A DNA stretch of 64,000 nt from Rhizobium sp. (GCA_028290545.1 JAQGJP010000029.1:59953-123952), one strand, 5' to 3'; shown: positions 53,431 through 61,812, counted from the stretch's first letter. Translations and numbers: made by a program. The notes: generated by a model from the sequence alone, not told the origin.

Positions 53431-55191
53431 CTACCGCATTTCTTCTGGAGCAGAAGTACCAGTTATTGACAAACCGGATTTCAACACCGCAGCAACAGCA
53501 CGCACCAGCCCAAGCCTGGCCATGGTCAATTCTCTATTTTTATCATTAACAAAACGTAACTCCGGATTGTCGTTGCCTTTTGCCCAGTGGCTATGGAACA
53601 AACTTGCCAGATCATAGAGATAGTAAGCGATCCTGTGAGGCTCCATAGAAGCCGCCGCTGATTCGATCACACGCGGGTATTCTGCCAGTTTTGCAACAAT
53701 CTGCAAATCATTGGGATCATCGATCAGATTTTCAGCCTTGAAGGCGAGCGTGGCGTCCGTGCTGTCGAGGTCCGGAAAGGCCTCTGTCGCCTTCCGGAAG
53801 GCCGACGCGCAACGTGCATGCGCATACTGCACGTAGAACACCGGATTGTCCTTGGACTGTTCTGTCACCTTGGCAAAATCGAAATCCAGCGGCTCGGAAT
53901 TCTTCCGGTAGATCATCATGAAGCGCACCGGATCGGCGCCGACCTCCTCGACCACGTCGCGCAGTGTGACGAAGTTGCCGGAGCGCTTGGACATTTTCAC
54001 CGGCTCGCCGTTGCGGAACAGCTTGACCAGTTGGCAGAGCAGCACCGTCAGTTTGGCACGGCCGTCCGAGACCGCACGCGCCACTGCCTCCAGCCGCTTG
54101 ACATATCCGCCGTGATCGGCGCCGAGCACGTAGATCATGTCGGTGAAGCCGCGGTCGTACTTGTCCTTGAAGTAGGCCACGTCGGCGGCGAAATAGGTGT
54201 AGGAGCCATCCGACTTGATCAGCGGACGGTCGATATCGTCCCCGACCTCGGTTGACCGGAACAGCACTTGCTCGCGGTCCTCCCAATCCTCCGGAAGCTG
54301 GCCCTTGGGCGGCGGCAGCGTGCCGCGATAGACATGACCCTTGTAGGTCAGGTCATTGATGGCAGAAAGGATAGGGCCGGAGTTGCCGGCATGCAGCGTA
54401 CGCTCGGAAAAGAACACGTCATGGTGGACGTTGAGCGCCGCGAGATCCTCGCGGATCATCACCATCATCGCATCGATCGTCCGGTCCTTGACGAGCGGCA
54501 GCCATTCGGCCTCGGTCATGCCGCGCAGCTTTGTACCGAACTCGGCCTTCAGCGACTGGCCGACCGGCATGAGATAATCGCCGGGATAAAGGCCTTCCGG
54601 GATGTCGCCGATCGTCTCGCCCAGGGCCTCGCGATAGCGCAGGAAGGCGGAGCGCGCGAGTACCTCGACCTGTGAACCGGCGTCGTTGATGTAATATTCC
54701 TTGATGACGCCGTAACCCGCCACTTCCAGTAGATTGGCCAGCGCGTCGCCGACGACGGCGCCGCGGCAATGGCCGACATGCATCGGGCCAGTGGGATTGG
54801 CAGACACATATTCGACATTGACCTTGCGGCCGGCACCCATATTCGAACGGCCGAAGCCGCCGCCCAGGCGGATGATCCCACCCAGCAGTCGCTGCCAATA
54901 AGCGCCCGAAAGGCGCATATTGATGAAGCCGGGACCGGCGACGCTCAGTTCGGCGATATCGGCATCCAGCTTCAAATGGCTGATGATCTCCTCGGCAAGC
55001 GCCCGCGGTGCCATGCCCATGTGCTTGGAGAGTACCATGGCCGCATTGGTGGCCAAGTCGCCATGCGCGGCATCGCGCGGCGGCTCGACCACGACGCGGG
55101 TCAGGTCGGCGTCTTCGCGCTTGTCTTCCGGAATGACCTTGTCGGCCAGAATAGCTTTGATCCGGGTTTCGAATTCCGCAAAAAGATTCAT
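53431..55191 (-). CDS. argS: Arginine--tRNA ligase
   Basis: I start at the ATG at 55191, eight bases after AAGGA; the longer frame runs into the dgt coding region. The 586-residue class I synthetase has the N-terminal additional domain, the HIGH-type motif [14 protein letters not shown] (about 120-133) and the KMSKRSG signature. A C-terminal anticodon-binding domain with [16 protein letters not shown] follows. The length and motifs are complete. The dgt gene ends 64 bp upstream of the start. Confidence 0.97.
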   Translation of the reverse strand: MNLFAEFETRIKAILADKVIPEDKREDADLTRVVVEPPRDAAHGDLATNAAMVLSKHMGMAPRALAEEIISHLKLDADIAELSVAGPGFINMRLSGAYWQRLLGGIIRLGGGFGRSNMGAGRKVNVEYVSANPTGPMHVGHCRGAVVGDALANLLEVAGYGVIKEYYINDAGSQVEVLARSAFLRYREALGETIGDIPEGLYPGDYLMPVGQSLKAEFGTKLRGMTEAEWLPLVKDRTIDAMMVMIREDLAALNVHHDVFFSERTLHAGNSGPILSAINDLTYKGHVYRGTLPPPKGQLPEDWEDREQVLFRSTEVGDDIDRPLIKSDGSYTYFAADVAYFKDKYDRGFTDMIYVLGADHGGYVKRLEAVARAVSDGRAKLTVLLCQLVKLFRNGEPVKMSKRSGNFVTLRDVVEEVGADPVRFMMIYRKNSEPLDFDFAKVTEQSKDNPVFYVQYAHARCASAFRKATEAFPDLDSTDATLAFKAENLIDDPNDLQIVAKLAEYPRVIESAAASMEPHRIAYYLYDLASLFHSHWAKGNDNPELRFVNDKNRELTMARLGLVRAVAAVLKSGLSITGTSAPEEMR

Positions 55192-55255
55192 CATAACATT
55201 CCTTCGGGCCGCCGGAATCTCTCGTTCCGCCGGCATAAGACGATTTGGCGGGTGC

Positions 55256-56473
55256 CTATCGCAAATCGGGTGTATGGTCAAACAAACGCCTGTGGGCGGC
55301 GATCGCGTATGTGTCGGTCATGCCGGCGAGGTAATCGCCCACATGCCGCGCCTTCACATGCTCCGGCATCATATGGATCGTGTCATACCAGTAGTGGCTC
55401 TGCATTTCCTTGGGCTCGGCCATGAACGCGGTATATAGATCCGTCACGATCTGGGCGGCCCCTGCCCTGATGCGCATGATGTCCGGATGCCGGTAGATCT
55501 GGGTGAAGAGCAACTTCTTGATCGCCTTGTCGGTCACGGAAAGTTCATCCGAAAAGCTTGCAAACGTGATGCCGGCCTTCCTGATATCGGTGACGCTTTC
55601 GGGCCTGCGATCGCGCAGGTGGCCCTGCGCCACCCCGATCACATCCTCGACCATCCGGGTGATCTGCCGGCGCATGATCTCATGTGTGAAGCGGCTCGCT
55701 TCAAGGCCGGGATAGAGATCGCGGACCTCCTTCATCAGGTCTGCGAGGAAAGGGATATCCTCCAGCATCTCGAATTTGAGATAGCCGGAGCGCAGGCCGT
55801 CGTCGATGTCATGGGTGTTGTAGGCAATGTCGTCGGCGATCGCCGCGACCTGCGCCTCAAGGCTTGCGTGGCTGTCGAGTTCAAGATCGTGGATGGCGCA
55901 ATAATCGAGGATCGGCTGCGGCACCGGCCCGCGCGTGCCCTGCCCGTCCTTGCCGATCAGCGGGCCATTGTGCTTGACCAACCCTTCGAGACTTTCCCAT
56001 GTCAGATTGAGACCATCGAACTCGGCATAGCGGCGTTCGAGCTTGGTGACGATGCGCAGCGACTGGGCATTGTGGTCGAAACCGCCATAGGGCTCGAGCA
56101 CCGCGTGCAGCGCATCCTCTCCCGTATGCCCGAACGGCGTATGTCCGAAATCGTGGACCAGCGCCACGCCTTCCGCCAGATCCTCGTCGAGTTTCAGCGC
56201 ACGGGCCAGCGCCCTGGCGATCTGCGCAACCTCGATCGTATGGGTCAGCCGGGTGCGGTAATGATCGCCGTCGGCGGCAATGAACACCTGCGTCTTGTGC
56301 TTCAGGCGGCGAAAGGCCGTGGTGTGGACAATGCGGTCGCGGTCACGCTGGAAATCCGAACGCGTCGGGCTGATACTCTCGGGAAAAAGCCGGCCACGTG
56401 TCGTCCAGGGATCGGAGGCATAGCTTGCCAGCGCGCCGACGCCAAATCCCAGTGCCTGCCTGTCAATCGTCAT
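55256..56473 (-). CDS. dgt: Deoxyguanosinetriphosphate triphosphohydrolase-like HD protein
   Basis: The 405-residue protein contains the dNTPase core [13 protein letters not shown], and [15 protein letters not shown] with the first His. HD metal residues lie in [18 protein letters not shown], and [15 protein letters not shown] is also present. These enzymes hydrolyse dGTP or other dNTPs to nucleoside and triphosphate. It is upstream of argS on the same strand and divergent from erpA across a 180-bp region. Confidence 0.95.
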   Translation of the reverse strand: MTIDRQALGFGVGALASYASDPWTTRGRLFPESISPTRSDFQRDRDRIVHTTAFRRLKHKTQVFIAADGDHYRTRLTHTIEVAQIARALARALKLDEDLAEGVALVHDFGHTPFGHTGEDALHAVLEPYGGFDHNAQSLRIVTKLERRYAEFDGLNLTWESLEGLVKHNGPLIGKDGQGTRGPVPQPILDYCAIHDLELDSHASLEAQVAAIADDIAYNTHDIDDGLRSGYLKFEMLEDIPFLADLMKEVRDLYPGLEASRFTHEIMRRQITRMVEDVIGVAQGHLRDRRPESVTDIRKAGITFASFSDELSVTDKAIKKLLFTQIYRHPDIMRIRAGAAQIVTDLYTAFMAEPKEMQSHYWYDTIHMMPEHVKARHVGDYLAGMTDTYAIAAHRRLFDHTPDLR

Positions 56474-56653
56474 TCTGAAGAAACCCGTCCAAATCGCTCA
56501 ACCCAAATCACTCGACCATTGACGTCAACTCTGTGCCTTCATACCTATAGAGACGCGTCAATTAAAGCGCGACATTGTCATGCGTTTAATTTTCGCCATG
56601 ATATAAGAGACTTGCCGCCGGGCCTTGAACCTGGTTGGAGAGGAAGGACAAAG

Positions 56654-56983
56654 ATGACACAGACGATTTCGCTTACGGATGCCGCTGCCAGGCGCATCGC
56701 TACCATCGTTGCCAAGGATGCCGAAAAGACCGCGCTGCGCGTTTCCGTCGAAGGCGGCGGCTGTTCAGGCTTTTCCTACAAGTTCGATCTGGTCAACGAC
56801 CGCGCCGACGACGACCTGATCATCGAAAAGAACAACGCCCGCGTGCTGATCGATTCGATGTCGGTGATGTATATGGAAGGTTCGGAGATCGACTTCGTCG
56901 ACAACCTGATGGGTCAATCCTTTCAGATCAAGAATCCGAATGCCGTCGCAAGCTGCGGATGCGGCACGAGTTTTGCCATTTAA
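56654..56983 (+). CDS. erpA: Iron-sulfur cluster insertion protein (A-type carrier)
   Basis: The ATG at 56654 follows GGAAGG with seven-base spacing, giving 109 residues. The three cluster-binding cysteines of A-type carriers are present: Cys37 in EGGGCSGF and Cys101/Cys103 in SCGCGTSF. The protein moves 4Fe-4S clusters to apo-targets. Assignment to ErpA rather than IscA or SufA rests on general resemblance and solitary context. The xth gene starts 16 bp downstream. Confidence 0.93.
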   Translation: MTQTISLTDAAARRIATIVAKDAEKTALRVSVEGGGCSGFSYKFDLVNDRADDDLIIEKNNARVLIDSMSVMYMEGSEIDFVDNLMGQSFQIKNPNAVASCGCGTSFAI

Positions 56984-56998
56984 GGACGCTTTGAACGC

Positions 56999-57796
56999 AT
57001 GAAAATCGCCACCTGGAACATCAACGGCGTCCGCGCGAGAATTGACAATCTTCTCGCCTGGCTCAAGGAATCCGATCCGGACATCGTTTGCCTCCAGGAA
57101 ATCAAATGCCAGGACGAGGCCTTCCCCCGCTCCGATATCGAGGCGCTGGGCTACCATGTGGAAACCCATGGGCAAAAGGGCTTCAACGGCGTGGCGATCC
57201 TCTCCAAGATCCGACCGGATGAAGTGGCCCGCCGCCTGCCGGGCGACGACACTGACGAGCACGCCCGTTTCATCGAAGCGGTGTTTTCCGTCGAGACCGG
57301 CGTGATCCGGGTCGCCAGCATCTATCTTCCGAATGGCAATCCGGCCGACGATCCGGTGAAATATCCCTACAAGCTCGGATGGATGGCCCGGCTGGAGGCC
57401 TATGCGCGCGAGCGGCTGGCGCTCGAGGAGCCGCTGATTCTCGCCGGCGACTACAATGTCATCCCCGAGCCGCACGACTGCTGGGATCCGAAAGTGTGGG
57501 AACGCGACGCGCTGTTCCTGCCGATGACGCGTCAGGCCTTCAGGCGGATCGAAAACCTCGGGCTCACCGACGCGGTGCGCGCCTCCACCGATGGCGTTCC
57601 CGCCTATACATTCTGGGATTATCAGGCCGGTGCCTGGCAAAAGAACATGGGCATTCGCATCGATCATCTCATGCTGTCGGCCGAGGCCGCCGATCGCCTC
57701 GCCTCGACCACGATCGAGAAATATGTGCGCTCCTGGGAAAAGCCATCGGACCATGTGCCGGTCGCCGGCTATTTCAATTTCGAGGCTCGTGCCTGA
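56999..57796 (+). CDS. xth: Exodeoxyribonuclease III
   Basis: The 265-residue protein has MKIATWNINGVRAR, the metal-binding Glu in CLQEIKCQDE and LAGDYNVIPEPHD. RIDHLMLS and the catalytic SDHVPVAGYF end complete the AP-endonuclease set. It repairs abasic sites and degrades 3' ends. It is 16 bp downstream of erpA and likely co-transcribed. It converges on the S2P protease gene. Confidence 0.97.
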   Translation: MKIATWNINGVRARIDNLLAWLKESDPDIVCLQEIKCQDEAFPRSDIEALGYHVETHGQKGFNGVAILSKIRPDEVARRLPGDDTDEHARFIEAVFSVETGVIRVASIYLPNGNPADDPVKYPYKLGWMARLEAYARERLALEEPLILAGDYNVIPEPHDCWDPKVWERDALFLPMTRQAFRRIENLGLTDAVRASTDGVPAYTFWDYQAGAWQKNMGIRIDHLMLSAEAADRLASTTIEKYVRSWEKPSDHVPVAGYFNFEARA

Positions 57797-57808
57797 CGTC
57801 TCACCTGC

Positions 57809-59080
57809 CTAGCCTGCCAGATGAAACAGCCGTTCGCTGGCATAAACCAGCGCATAGGCATGAATTGCCAGCACCGCGTAATAGCCCAAGCCGGCATTCA
57901 GTCGTTCGCTGCCGGTCATTTCATCGAGAGCGTGCCGGGGCTTGACCGAATTGTTGTTGGTCAAGCTCATCAGCGCCATGATCGCCAGGCCGCCAATCAG
58001 AGCTTCGAGCGGGATACCGATCTGATGTCCGGTCCACAGAATGCCGGCGGTCACCAGAAATGTCGCGCCCATCAACCCGTCGCGGGTCGGAAACACCTGA
58101 CGCAAAACCTGCCCCCCGTCGAAACGTGACATCGGCAACAGATTGAGCAGGTTGAAGGCGCCGAGCACCAGCAGGAACACCATCACCGGACCCGAGAGCC
58201 AGGCCGATGCGGCGTCGCCTGAGAAATGCACATGGATGGCGATCAGCGCCGGCACCAGGAACGCCGAGAATCCCGCCCCCATCAGGGCACAGACCGCGAC
58301 TTCGAAATGACTGTTATACGGACGGCCGCCGATCGCAATGCCGCCCAGCAGCGGAATGAAGATCATCCGCACGGTCTTGTGGCCGAAGGCGCGATAGGCG
58401 GCCATATGGCCAAGCTCGTGCAATGCGATCACCACTGTCAGCGTCGTCGACATCATCAGCCCACTGAAGCCGAGCCCGAAAAACGGCCACAGCAACAATG
58501 TCGAGAGAACCGCGAGAAGCAACTGGGTCAGAGGATGTTCGAACATGCCGGACCGGGACGCCTTGCCGGTGCGCAGGCAGCTATCAAGCTGGTGAAGTTC
58601 GCGCCGGATCATGAAGAAGCGAAAGACCAGGAATGCCAGGCCGCGATATCGGTCCGTCTGCTCGATCGTCAGTTCCGTGCCGCCTGCCGAGGCCGCAACG
58701 ACCCGCCTTTCGTGATAGTTTGCCCAGAACGAGGAATCCAGCGCACTGTCCTCGACGACCTTCGCGTCATAGCCATGGGCGCCGGCCGTTTCGTCGGTAT
58801 CGATTTCCAGAGTCCGGCGGATCGGCTCGCCCTTGCGATCGGAATGTGCAAAGCGCTGCACCACCCTGCCCTTTTCCGCTGCCGGCTCGCTCGACAGGAT
58901 CGCCGGCGACCATGACGCGTCGCGGCCCAGCGGATAGACCATGTCCCAGATCCTCTCGGGCGTCGCGCTGAATACCCTCCGCATCCGGATCGTCCTTATG
59001 CCGACGGGAGCGGCAAGCAGCAACCAGAGCAAACCCAGGTTGGTGATCAGCAACAGCAGCGAGGGAATCGAAAGCGTCAT
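57809..59080 (-). CDS. SRPBCC domain fused to M50/site-2 protease
   Basis: A 423-residue membrane protein. After an N-terminal hydrophobic helix (about 5-25), residues 33-165 resemble an SRPBCC/START-like lipid-binding domain (RVFSATPERIWDMVYPLGRD). Then come several transmembrane helices with the zinc motif HELGH (221-225) and the second ligand region NLLNLLPMSRFDGGQ (310-324, replacing LDG/NPDG). Both are required for S2P activity and are present. S2P enzymes cut transmembrane proteins, but the substrate is unknown. The SRPBCC fusion could sense a lipid or ligand. It is the last host gene before the element boundary. Confidence 0.85.
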   Translation of the reverse strand: MTLSIPSLLLLITNLGLLWLLLAAPVGIRTIRMRRVFSATPERIWDMVYPLGRDASWSPAILSSEPAAEKGRVVQRFAHSDRKGEPIRRTLEIDTDETAGAHGYDAKVVEDSALDSSFWANYHERRVVAASAGGTELTIEQTDRYRGLAFLVFRFFMIRRELHQLDSCLRTGKASRSGMFEHPLTQLLLAVLSTLLLWPFFGLGFSGLMMSTTLTVVIALHELGHMAAYRAFGHKTVRMIFIPLLGGIAIGGRPYNSHFEVAVCALMGAGFSAFLVPALIAIHVHFSGDAASAWLSGPVMVFLLVLGAFNLLNLLPMSRFDGGQVLRQVFPTRDGLMGATFLVTAGILWTGHQIGIPLEALIGGLAIMALMSLTNNNSVKPRHALDEMTGSERLNAGLGYYAVLAIHAYALVYASERLFHLAG

Positions 59081-59212
59081 TGCACTGTACCCGGGCCGGA
59101 AGGGCCGAGATGGAACATTAGCAATGCGTCATTAACAGCAAGTCGCGAAAATGATTAGAGTTTTAAGCGAGTGGACTGATACCGCCCATGAAAGAACGAA
59201 CGGCACGAAAAC

Positions 59213-59236
59213 AAAAAAACCCGCCGAAGCGGGTTT
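59213..59236 (-). terminator. Orphan terminator matching the displaced tRNA end
   Basis: An 8-bp stem AAACCCGC/GCGGGTTT (59217-59224 with 59229-59236, loop CGAA) is followed on the minus strand by seven T residues. It lies 7 bp past the CCA end of the tRNA fragment, where a minus-strand tRNA transcript would end. Confidence 0.8.
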
Positions 59237-59243
59237 CTTTAAA

Positions 59244-59267
59244 TGGTGCGGTCGAGAAGACTCGAAC
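59244..59267 (-). other. tRNA 3'-end fragment, probable attachment (att) site
   Basis: Read on the minus strand, these 24 bases form a T-loop GTTCGAGTC, the rest of a T-stem, a 7-base acceptor strand CGACCGC, discriminator A and encoded CCA. The bases before the T-loop no longer pair with the T-stem and no D-arm or anticodon arm is present. A tRNA 3' end followed by its terminator but without its body is what remains when an element integrates into a tRNA gene. The acceptor strand predicts a tRNA beginning GCGGTCG, likely a leucine tRNA by resemblance to rhizobial genes. Confidence 0.7.
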
Positions 59268-59324
59268 GACATATTTAATCATTTAATTTCAGATACTTAT
59301 ATTTTCAAATTCGACGTTTGTAGT

Positions 59325-59345
59325 GCAAAATGTATTGCATTTTGC
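59325..59345. promoter_or_regulatory. Inverted repeat GCAAAATG-N5-CATTTTGC
   Basis: A perfect 8-bp inverted repeat with 5-bp spacer (21 bp total), upstream of the first small gene of the element. Operator-like, with no known match. Confidence 0.45.
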
Positions 59346-59382
59346 GGGAGTGTCGCCGCCGATATTTACAAATATGCAATCC

Positions 59383-59403
59383 TCGCGATACTAATAATCG
59401 CGA
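59383..59403. promoter_or_regulatory. Inverted repeat TCGCGAT-N7-ATCGCGA
   Basis: A perfect 7-bp inverted repeat with a 7-bp spacer lies 15 bp before the ATG at 59418. It has the same 7-7-7 geometry as the operator in the duplicated cassettes, but a different sequence. A repressor site for the first gene is a reasonable reading. Confidence 0.5.
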
Positions 59404-59417
59404 AATTGAGGCCTGTC

Positions 59418-59513
59418 ATGCGCCACGTCTGGACCGTCATCTTTGCCCTGTTTGCCCTCTCCAGTCTGGCGAGCATCATCCTGTCCGTTGCGCATGCCAT
59501 CGGGTTGATCTGA
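59418..59513 (+). CDS. 31-residue single-pass membrane peptide
   Basis: An ATG at 59418 follows GAGG with six-base spacing and encodes MRHVWTVIFALFALSSLASI... ending IGLI, almost entirely one hydrophobic helix of 25 residues after a short basic start. It is the first gene inside the element and is preceded by the operator-like repeats. No family is recognised; small phage membrane peptides often act in exclusion, lysis control or toxicity, but nothing here decides that. Confidence 0.5.
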   Translation: MRHVWTVIFALFALSSLASIILSVAHAIGLI

Positions 59514-59559
59514 GATCATAGGGCTGCCCGCATTTTTCCCGCTGGTTGTGAAAAATAGT

Positions 59560-59645
59560 TCTTGCAATATACGGATAATACCCGTATACATAATCCATCA
59601 GCAACGGGGCAGCGCCCCACTCCAAGGAGACAAGCAGATGACCGA
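59560..59645 (+). repeat. 86-bp direct repeat, copy A (promoter-operator-leader cassette)
   Basis: Identical over 86 bp to 60285-60370. It contains TTGCAA (59562-59567), a 17-bp spacer and TATACA (59585-59590) as promoter boxes. The inverted repeat TATACGG-N7-CCGTATA fills the spacer (59568-59588). A hairpin GGGGC-AGC-GCCCC follows (59606-59618), with AAGGAG (59624-59629) and the ATG at 59638. Identity ends just after the third codon. Confidence 0.9.
59568..59588. promoter_or_regulatory. Operator-like inverted repeat in promoter spacer, copy A
   Basis: TATACGG-N7-CCGTATA lies exactly between a -35 (TTGCAA) and -10 (TATACA) pair spaced 17 bp apart and overlaps the -10 box. A bound dimeric repressor would block RNA polymerase. 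Confidence 0.7.
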
Positions 59646-60159
59646 CCAAACCCAAATCACGATCAAGACGTTTTCGAACGGCGCAGTCCTGACCGTCAAG
59701 CCAGTCCGCTACGGCGTTGGCGAATTGCGCGTTGATGGAAACTGGGGCGACTATCGTCCGTTCATCACCCCCAAGCAGCACTCGACAGGCATCATGATCC
59801 ACGCAGTTGTGATCGTCAAAGGCGTCCCCTACTCGTTGACCAAGGCTGACCTCGACGCGATTTTGAATGCCAACAAGCATTACGTCCTGTCGCTCATGGA
59901 CCGGAAGAGCGATCTCGACGAGCTCGAACGCTCCGTGAAAAACGCCCGCCAGGAAGTCGGTGGCGCATGGGCAGCATCGATCGAGATCGCCAGCGAAACC
60001 GGACGCCGTCCCGAAACGGCAGACCAGGAAAAGCAGGAACTCGACGATGTCGCCGAGGCCGTAGCAAAATTCGAAGCGGCCAAGGCCGCCGATCCTGAAG
60101 CATGGGCAGCCCTGCTCGCCTCGCGCCAGGAAGCGCGCGACAGCGCGACCTGGAATTGA
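59638..60159 (+). CDS. Element protein of unknown function (173 aa), cassette A gene
   Basis: Translation from the ATG at 59638 uses the AAGGAG of the duplicated cassette. The N-terminal 75 residues are beta-rich (TIKTFSNGAVLTVKPVRYGVGELRVDG). The C-terminal 90 residues are a charged helix likely to be a coiled coil (LDELERSVKNARQEV ... QELDDVAEAVAKFEAAK). It has no cysteine, signal or membrane segment. I do not recognise the family. Shared control with the 60363 gene suggests a common regulon. Confidence 0.75.
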   Translation: MTDQTQITIKTFSNGAVLTVKPVRYGVGELRVDGNWGDYRPFITPKQHSTGIMIHAVVIVKGVPYSLTKADLDAILNANKHYVLSLMDRKSDLDELERSVKNARQEVGGAWAASIEIASETGRRPETADQEKQELDDVAEAVAKFEAAKAADPEAWAALLASRQEARDSATWN

Positions 60160-60284
60160 CCGACCCGATTTCGGCAGCGGTCGCCAACCTGGCGACTGCC
60201 TTTGGGCGGCCGATATCGGTGTGAAACTCATCGCGCTGACATTGCGCTCGCGTCCAAATATTTTCTCGGTTGTGTAAAAATTTC

Positions 60285-60370
60285 TCTTGCAATATACGGA
60301 TAATACCCGTATACATAATCCATCAGCAACGGGGCAGCGCCCCACTCCAAGGAGACAAGCAGATGACCGA
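60285..60370 (+). repeat. 86-bp direct repeat, copy B (promoter-operator-leader cassette)
   Basis: Second copy of the cassette, 725 bp downstream of copy A and identical to it over 86 bp, including promoter, inverted repeat (60293-60313), hairpin, ribosome binding site and the first codons of the following gene (MTE versus MTD). Confidence 0.9.
60293..60313. promoter_or_regulatory. Operator-like inverted repeat in promoter spacer, copy B
   Basis: Same TATACGG-N7-CCGTATA site within an identical TTGCAA-N17-TATACA promoter as in copy A. Confidence 0.7.
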
Positions 60371-60557
60371 AGACCTTCTTGCCAAGATCAACAAAATTGC
60401 TAACGCCTATTGGGTCGAGCGCGATCGTCGCGTCACCACTTGGGAAGGCGATTTCGTCACCGAAATTTCCAAGCGGTACGAAAAATTCGGCACCAAAACT
60501 TTCGTTTCGGAAAAGCAGGCAGCCGTGATCAACAAGATTGCAGCCAAGCTGGTTTGA
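60363..60557 (+). CDS. Element protein of unknown function (64 aa), cassette B gene
   Basis: A 64-residue basic protein (MTEDLLAKINKIANAYWVERDRR...) with Lys-rich helices at both ends and an aromatic WEGDFVTEISKRYEKF centre. It is driven by the second cassette copy. There is no similarity to the cassette A product beyond the first two residues, so the cassette, not the gene, was duplicated. No family recognised. The next gene starts 9 bp after its stop. Confidence 0.7.
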   Translation: MTEDLLAKINKIANAYWVERDRRVTTWEGDFVTEISKRYEKFGTKTFVSEKQAAVINKIAAKLV

Positions 60558-60566
60558 GGATTGCAG

Positions 60567-60965
60567 ATGACGAACCAATATGATCGAGAGAGGGCCGCCG
60601 ACGCGGCCTTTTTCGAAGACTGGGGCGAATTCAGTGTGCTTGATGGCTTGCCGGAAAAGAAGGGCCCGGTGCGATCGTCGCGCCGCGACGATTACAGCCG
60701 GTACTACTGCATCCTGCGCCGCAACGAGAAATTTATGGGCGGCCCCGTCTTCGAAATTTGTATCCCAAATAGCGGTCCTATCACCGATCGCGTCAAGCGT
60801 TTGCCTGGCTGCAGGCAGACTCCTGGGTTGTATGGCCGCAACAGCGTTGCCAACATGAGATTGAGAGGCACGTATTTCGTGCCGGCAGAACACTGGCGGA
60901 TGGTTCAAAAAACCCTACCGATTTTAAAAGCAGAGGTGACAGCATGGTCGCAATCGCGCAGATAA
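60567..60965 (+). CDS. Element protein of unknown function (132 aa)
   Basis: The ATG at 60567 follows GAGG with good spacing. The 132-residue product is polar and basic, with YYCILRRNEKFMGGP and a C-terminal helix. Two further cysteines (FEICIPN, PGCRQ) are present. No family is recognised. It overlaps the following HTH-type gene by 22 bp, which suggests one transcript from cassette B. Confidence 0.65.
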   Translation: MTNQYDRERAADAAFFEDWGEFSVLDGLPEKKGPVRSSRRDDYSRYYCILRRNEKFMGGPVFEICIPNSGPITDRVKRLPGCRQTPGLYGRNSVANMRLRGTYFVPAEHWRMVQKTLPILKAEVTAWSQSRR

Positions 60966-61252
60966 AAGACACCCAACCTCTTATGACCGGCAACGCCATG
61001 CGCGATGCCAGAGCCACGCTCGGCGAAATGTGGGGGCTGGATCGCCCCCTGAAGATGTCAGAGCTCGGCCGTGCGCTGCGCCTCGGCGGGCGCGGCCAAG
61101 GAAGGAAAGACCCCGGCGAGAGCATACGCGACTACGAGCGCGGCAAGACCACAATATCCGGGCCAGTTTCGGTCGCCATCGAAATGATGCTGGCCGGTGC
61201 CAGGCCGCCGGATGATATCGACGATCTGATCAAGCAGGAAAAGCCGCAATGA
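60944..61252 (+). CDS. Small HTH/XRE-like regulator of the element (102 aa)
   Basis: The 102-residue protein contains ARATLGEMWGLDRPLKMSELGRALRL, then SIRDYERGKTTISGPVSVAIEMML. This layout fits an XRE-type helix-turn-helix in which the second segment (YERGKTTISGPV) is the turn after the recognition helix. A DNA-binding role, perhaps at the 7-7-7 inverted repeats, is possible but not shown. It overlaps its upstream neighbour by 22 bp and the next gene by 4 bp. Confidence 0.6.
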   Translation: MVAIAQIKDTQPLMTGNAMRDARATLGEMWGLDRPLKMSELGRALRLGGRGQGRKDPGESIRDYERGKTTISGPVSVAIEMMLAGARPPDDIDDLIKQEKPQ

Positions 61253-61707
61253 TCGCGGATTTCGAACACGTCACCGTCAACACCGGCGCCAGCCGCACGT
61301 CGTCGAGATCGGAAATGCAGCCGGACGCACTGGACCGCATGCGCCGGATGCTGGCGGCCAGCACGCTGATGCAAGGCAAGCTCGGAGATACCGGATGGTC
61401 GGCCGTCTTTGTTATGCAAAAGGCCGGCGCCTATGCCTTTGACCTCCTGCATGAGGGGCAACGGGTGGTGACCTGCATCCTTTGTCTCGATGACCAATCC
61501 TCGAAGCCAGCATGGAGCACGATCGATGCGATGCCGCGAGATCCAGGTGTCAGGCTGCGGCGCCCCGAGGAAACGCCTTGGCTTGCGGCCTTTATCAGCC
61601 CCAATCATTTGGCCATGCGTGACCCGGCGATGTTTGCCGATATCCTCATCGAGGCCGGCGACCTCGAGCGTTTGATCGCATGGTGCCTGATCGATGCGGA
61701 GCCGTGA
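61249..61707 (+). CDS. Element protein of unknown function (152 aa)
   Basis: The start overlaps the previous stop (ATGA). The 152-residue product has a beta-rich centre (YAFDLLHEGQRVVTCILCLDD) with a CxLC pair and the acidic C-terminus ILIEAGDLERLIAWCLID. No signal peptide or membrane segment is seen. The family is not recognised. It closes a run of overlapping rightward genes. Confidence 0.6.
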   Translation: MIADFEHVTVNTGASRTSSRSEMQPDALDRMRRMLAASTLMQGKLGDTGWSAVFVMQKAGAYAFDLLHEGQRVVTCILCLDDQSSKPAWSTIDAMPRDPGVRLRRPEETPWLAAFISPNHLAMRDPAMFADILIEAGDLERLIAWCLIDAEP

Positions 61708-61722
61708 AAAGGTTTTGATCCA

Positions 61723-61738
61723 CGCCGGCATGCCGGCG
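61723..61738. promoter_or_regulatory. Perfect 16-bp palindrome CGCCGGCATGCCGGCG
   Basis: It lies in the 105-bp gap between two element genes. ATCCACGCC occurs here and again about 50 bp on, so the gap has minor repeated structure. It could be a regulator site or a transcript end, though no T-tract follows. Confidence 0.35.
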
Positions 61739-61812
61739 AAAAGCTCAACGGGTCGTACCCCTTGAAGTAATTTCTATCCACGCCAGGGGCGACGGCAGAA
61801 AGTAATCATACT

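Larger units (their letters stand above)
59081..59417. other. Gene-free junction region with terminator, tRNA fragment and inverted repeats
   Basis: The left part (59081-59216) holds the probable promoter of the minus-strand S2P gene. It is followed by a terminator, a 24-bp tRNA 3' end, and then AT-rich DNA with three inverted repeats ahead of the first small gene of the element. Confidence 0.6.

Noticed and set aside
55192..55281. N-terminal extension of argS
   Set aside because: It would overlap dgt, lacks a ribosome binding site, and the ATG at 55191 has AAGGA at correct spacing and the family's usual start.
59244..59340. A complete tRNA gene at the element boundary
   Set aside because: Only the T-loop and 3' acceptor strand are present. 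No pairing 5' acceptor, D-arm or anticodon arm can be drawn in the adjacent sequence.
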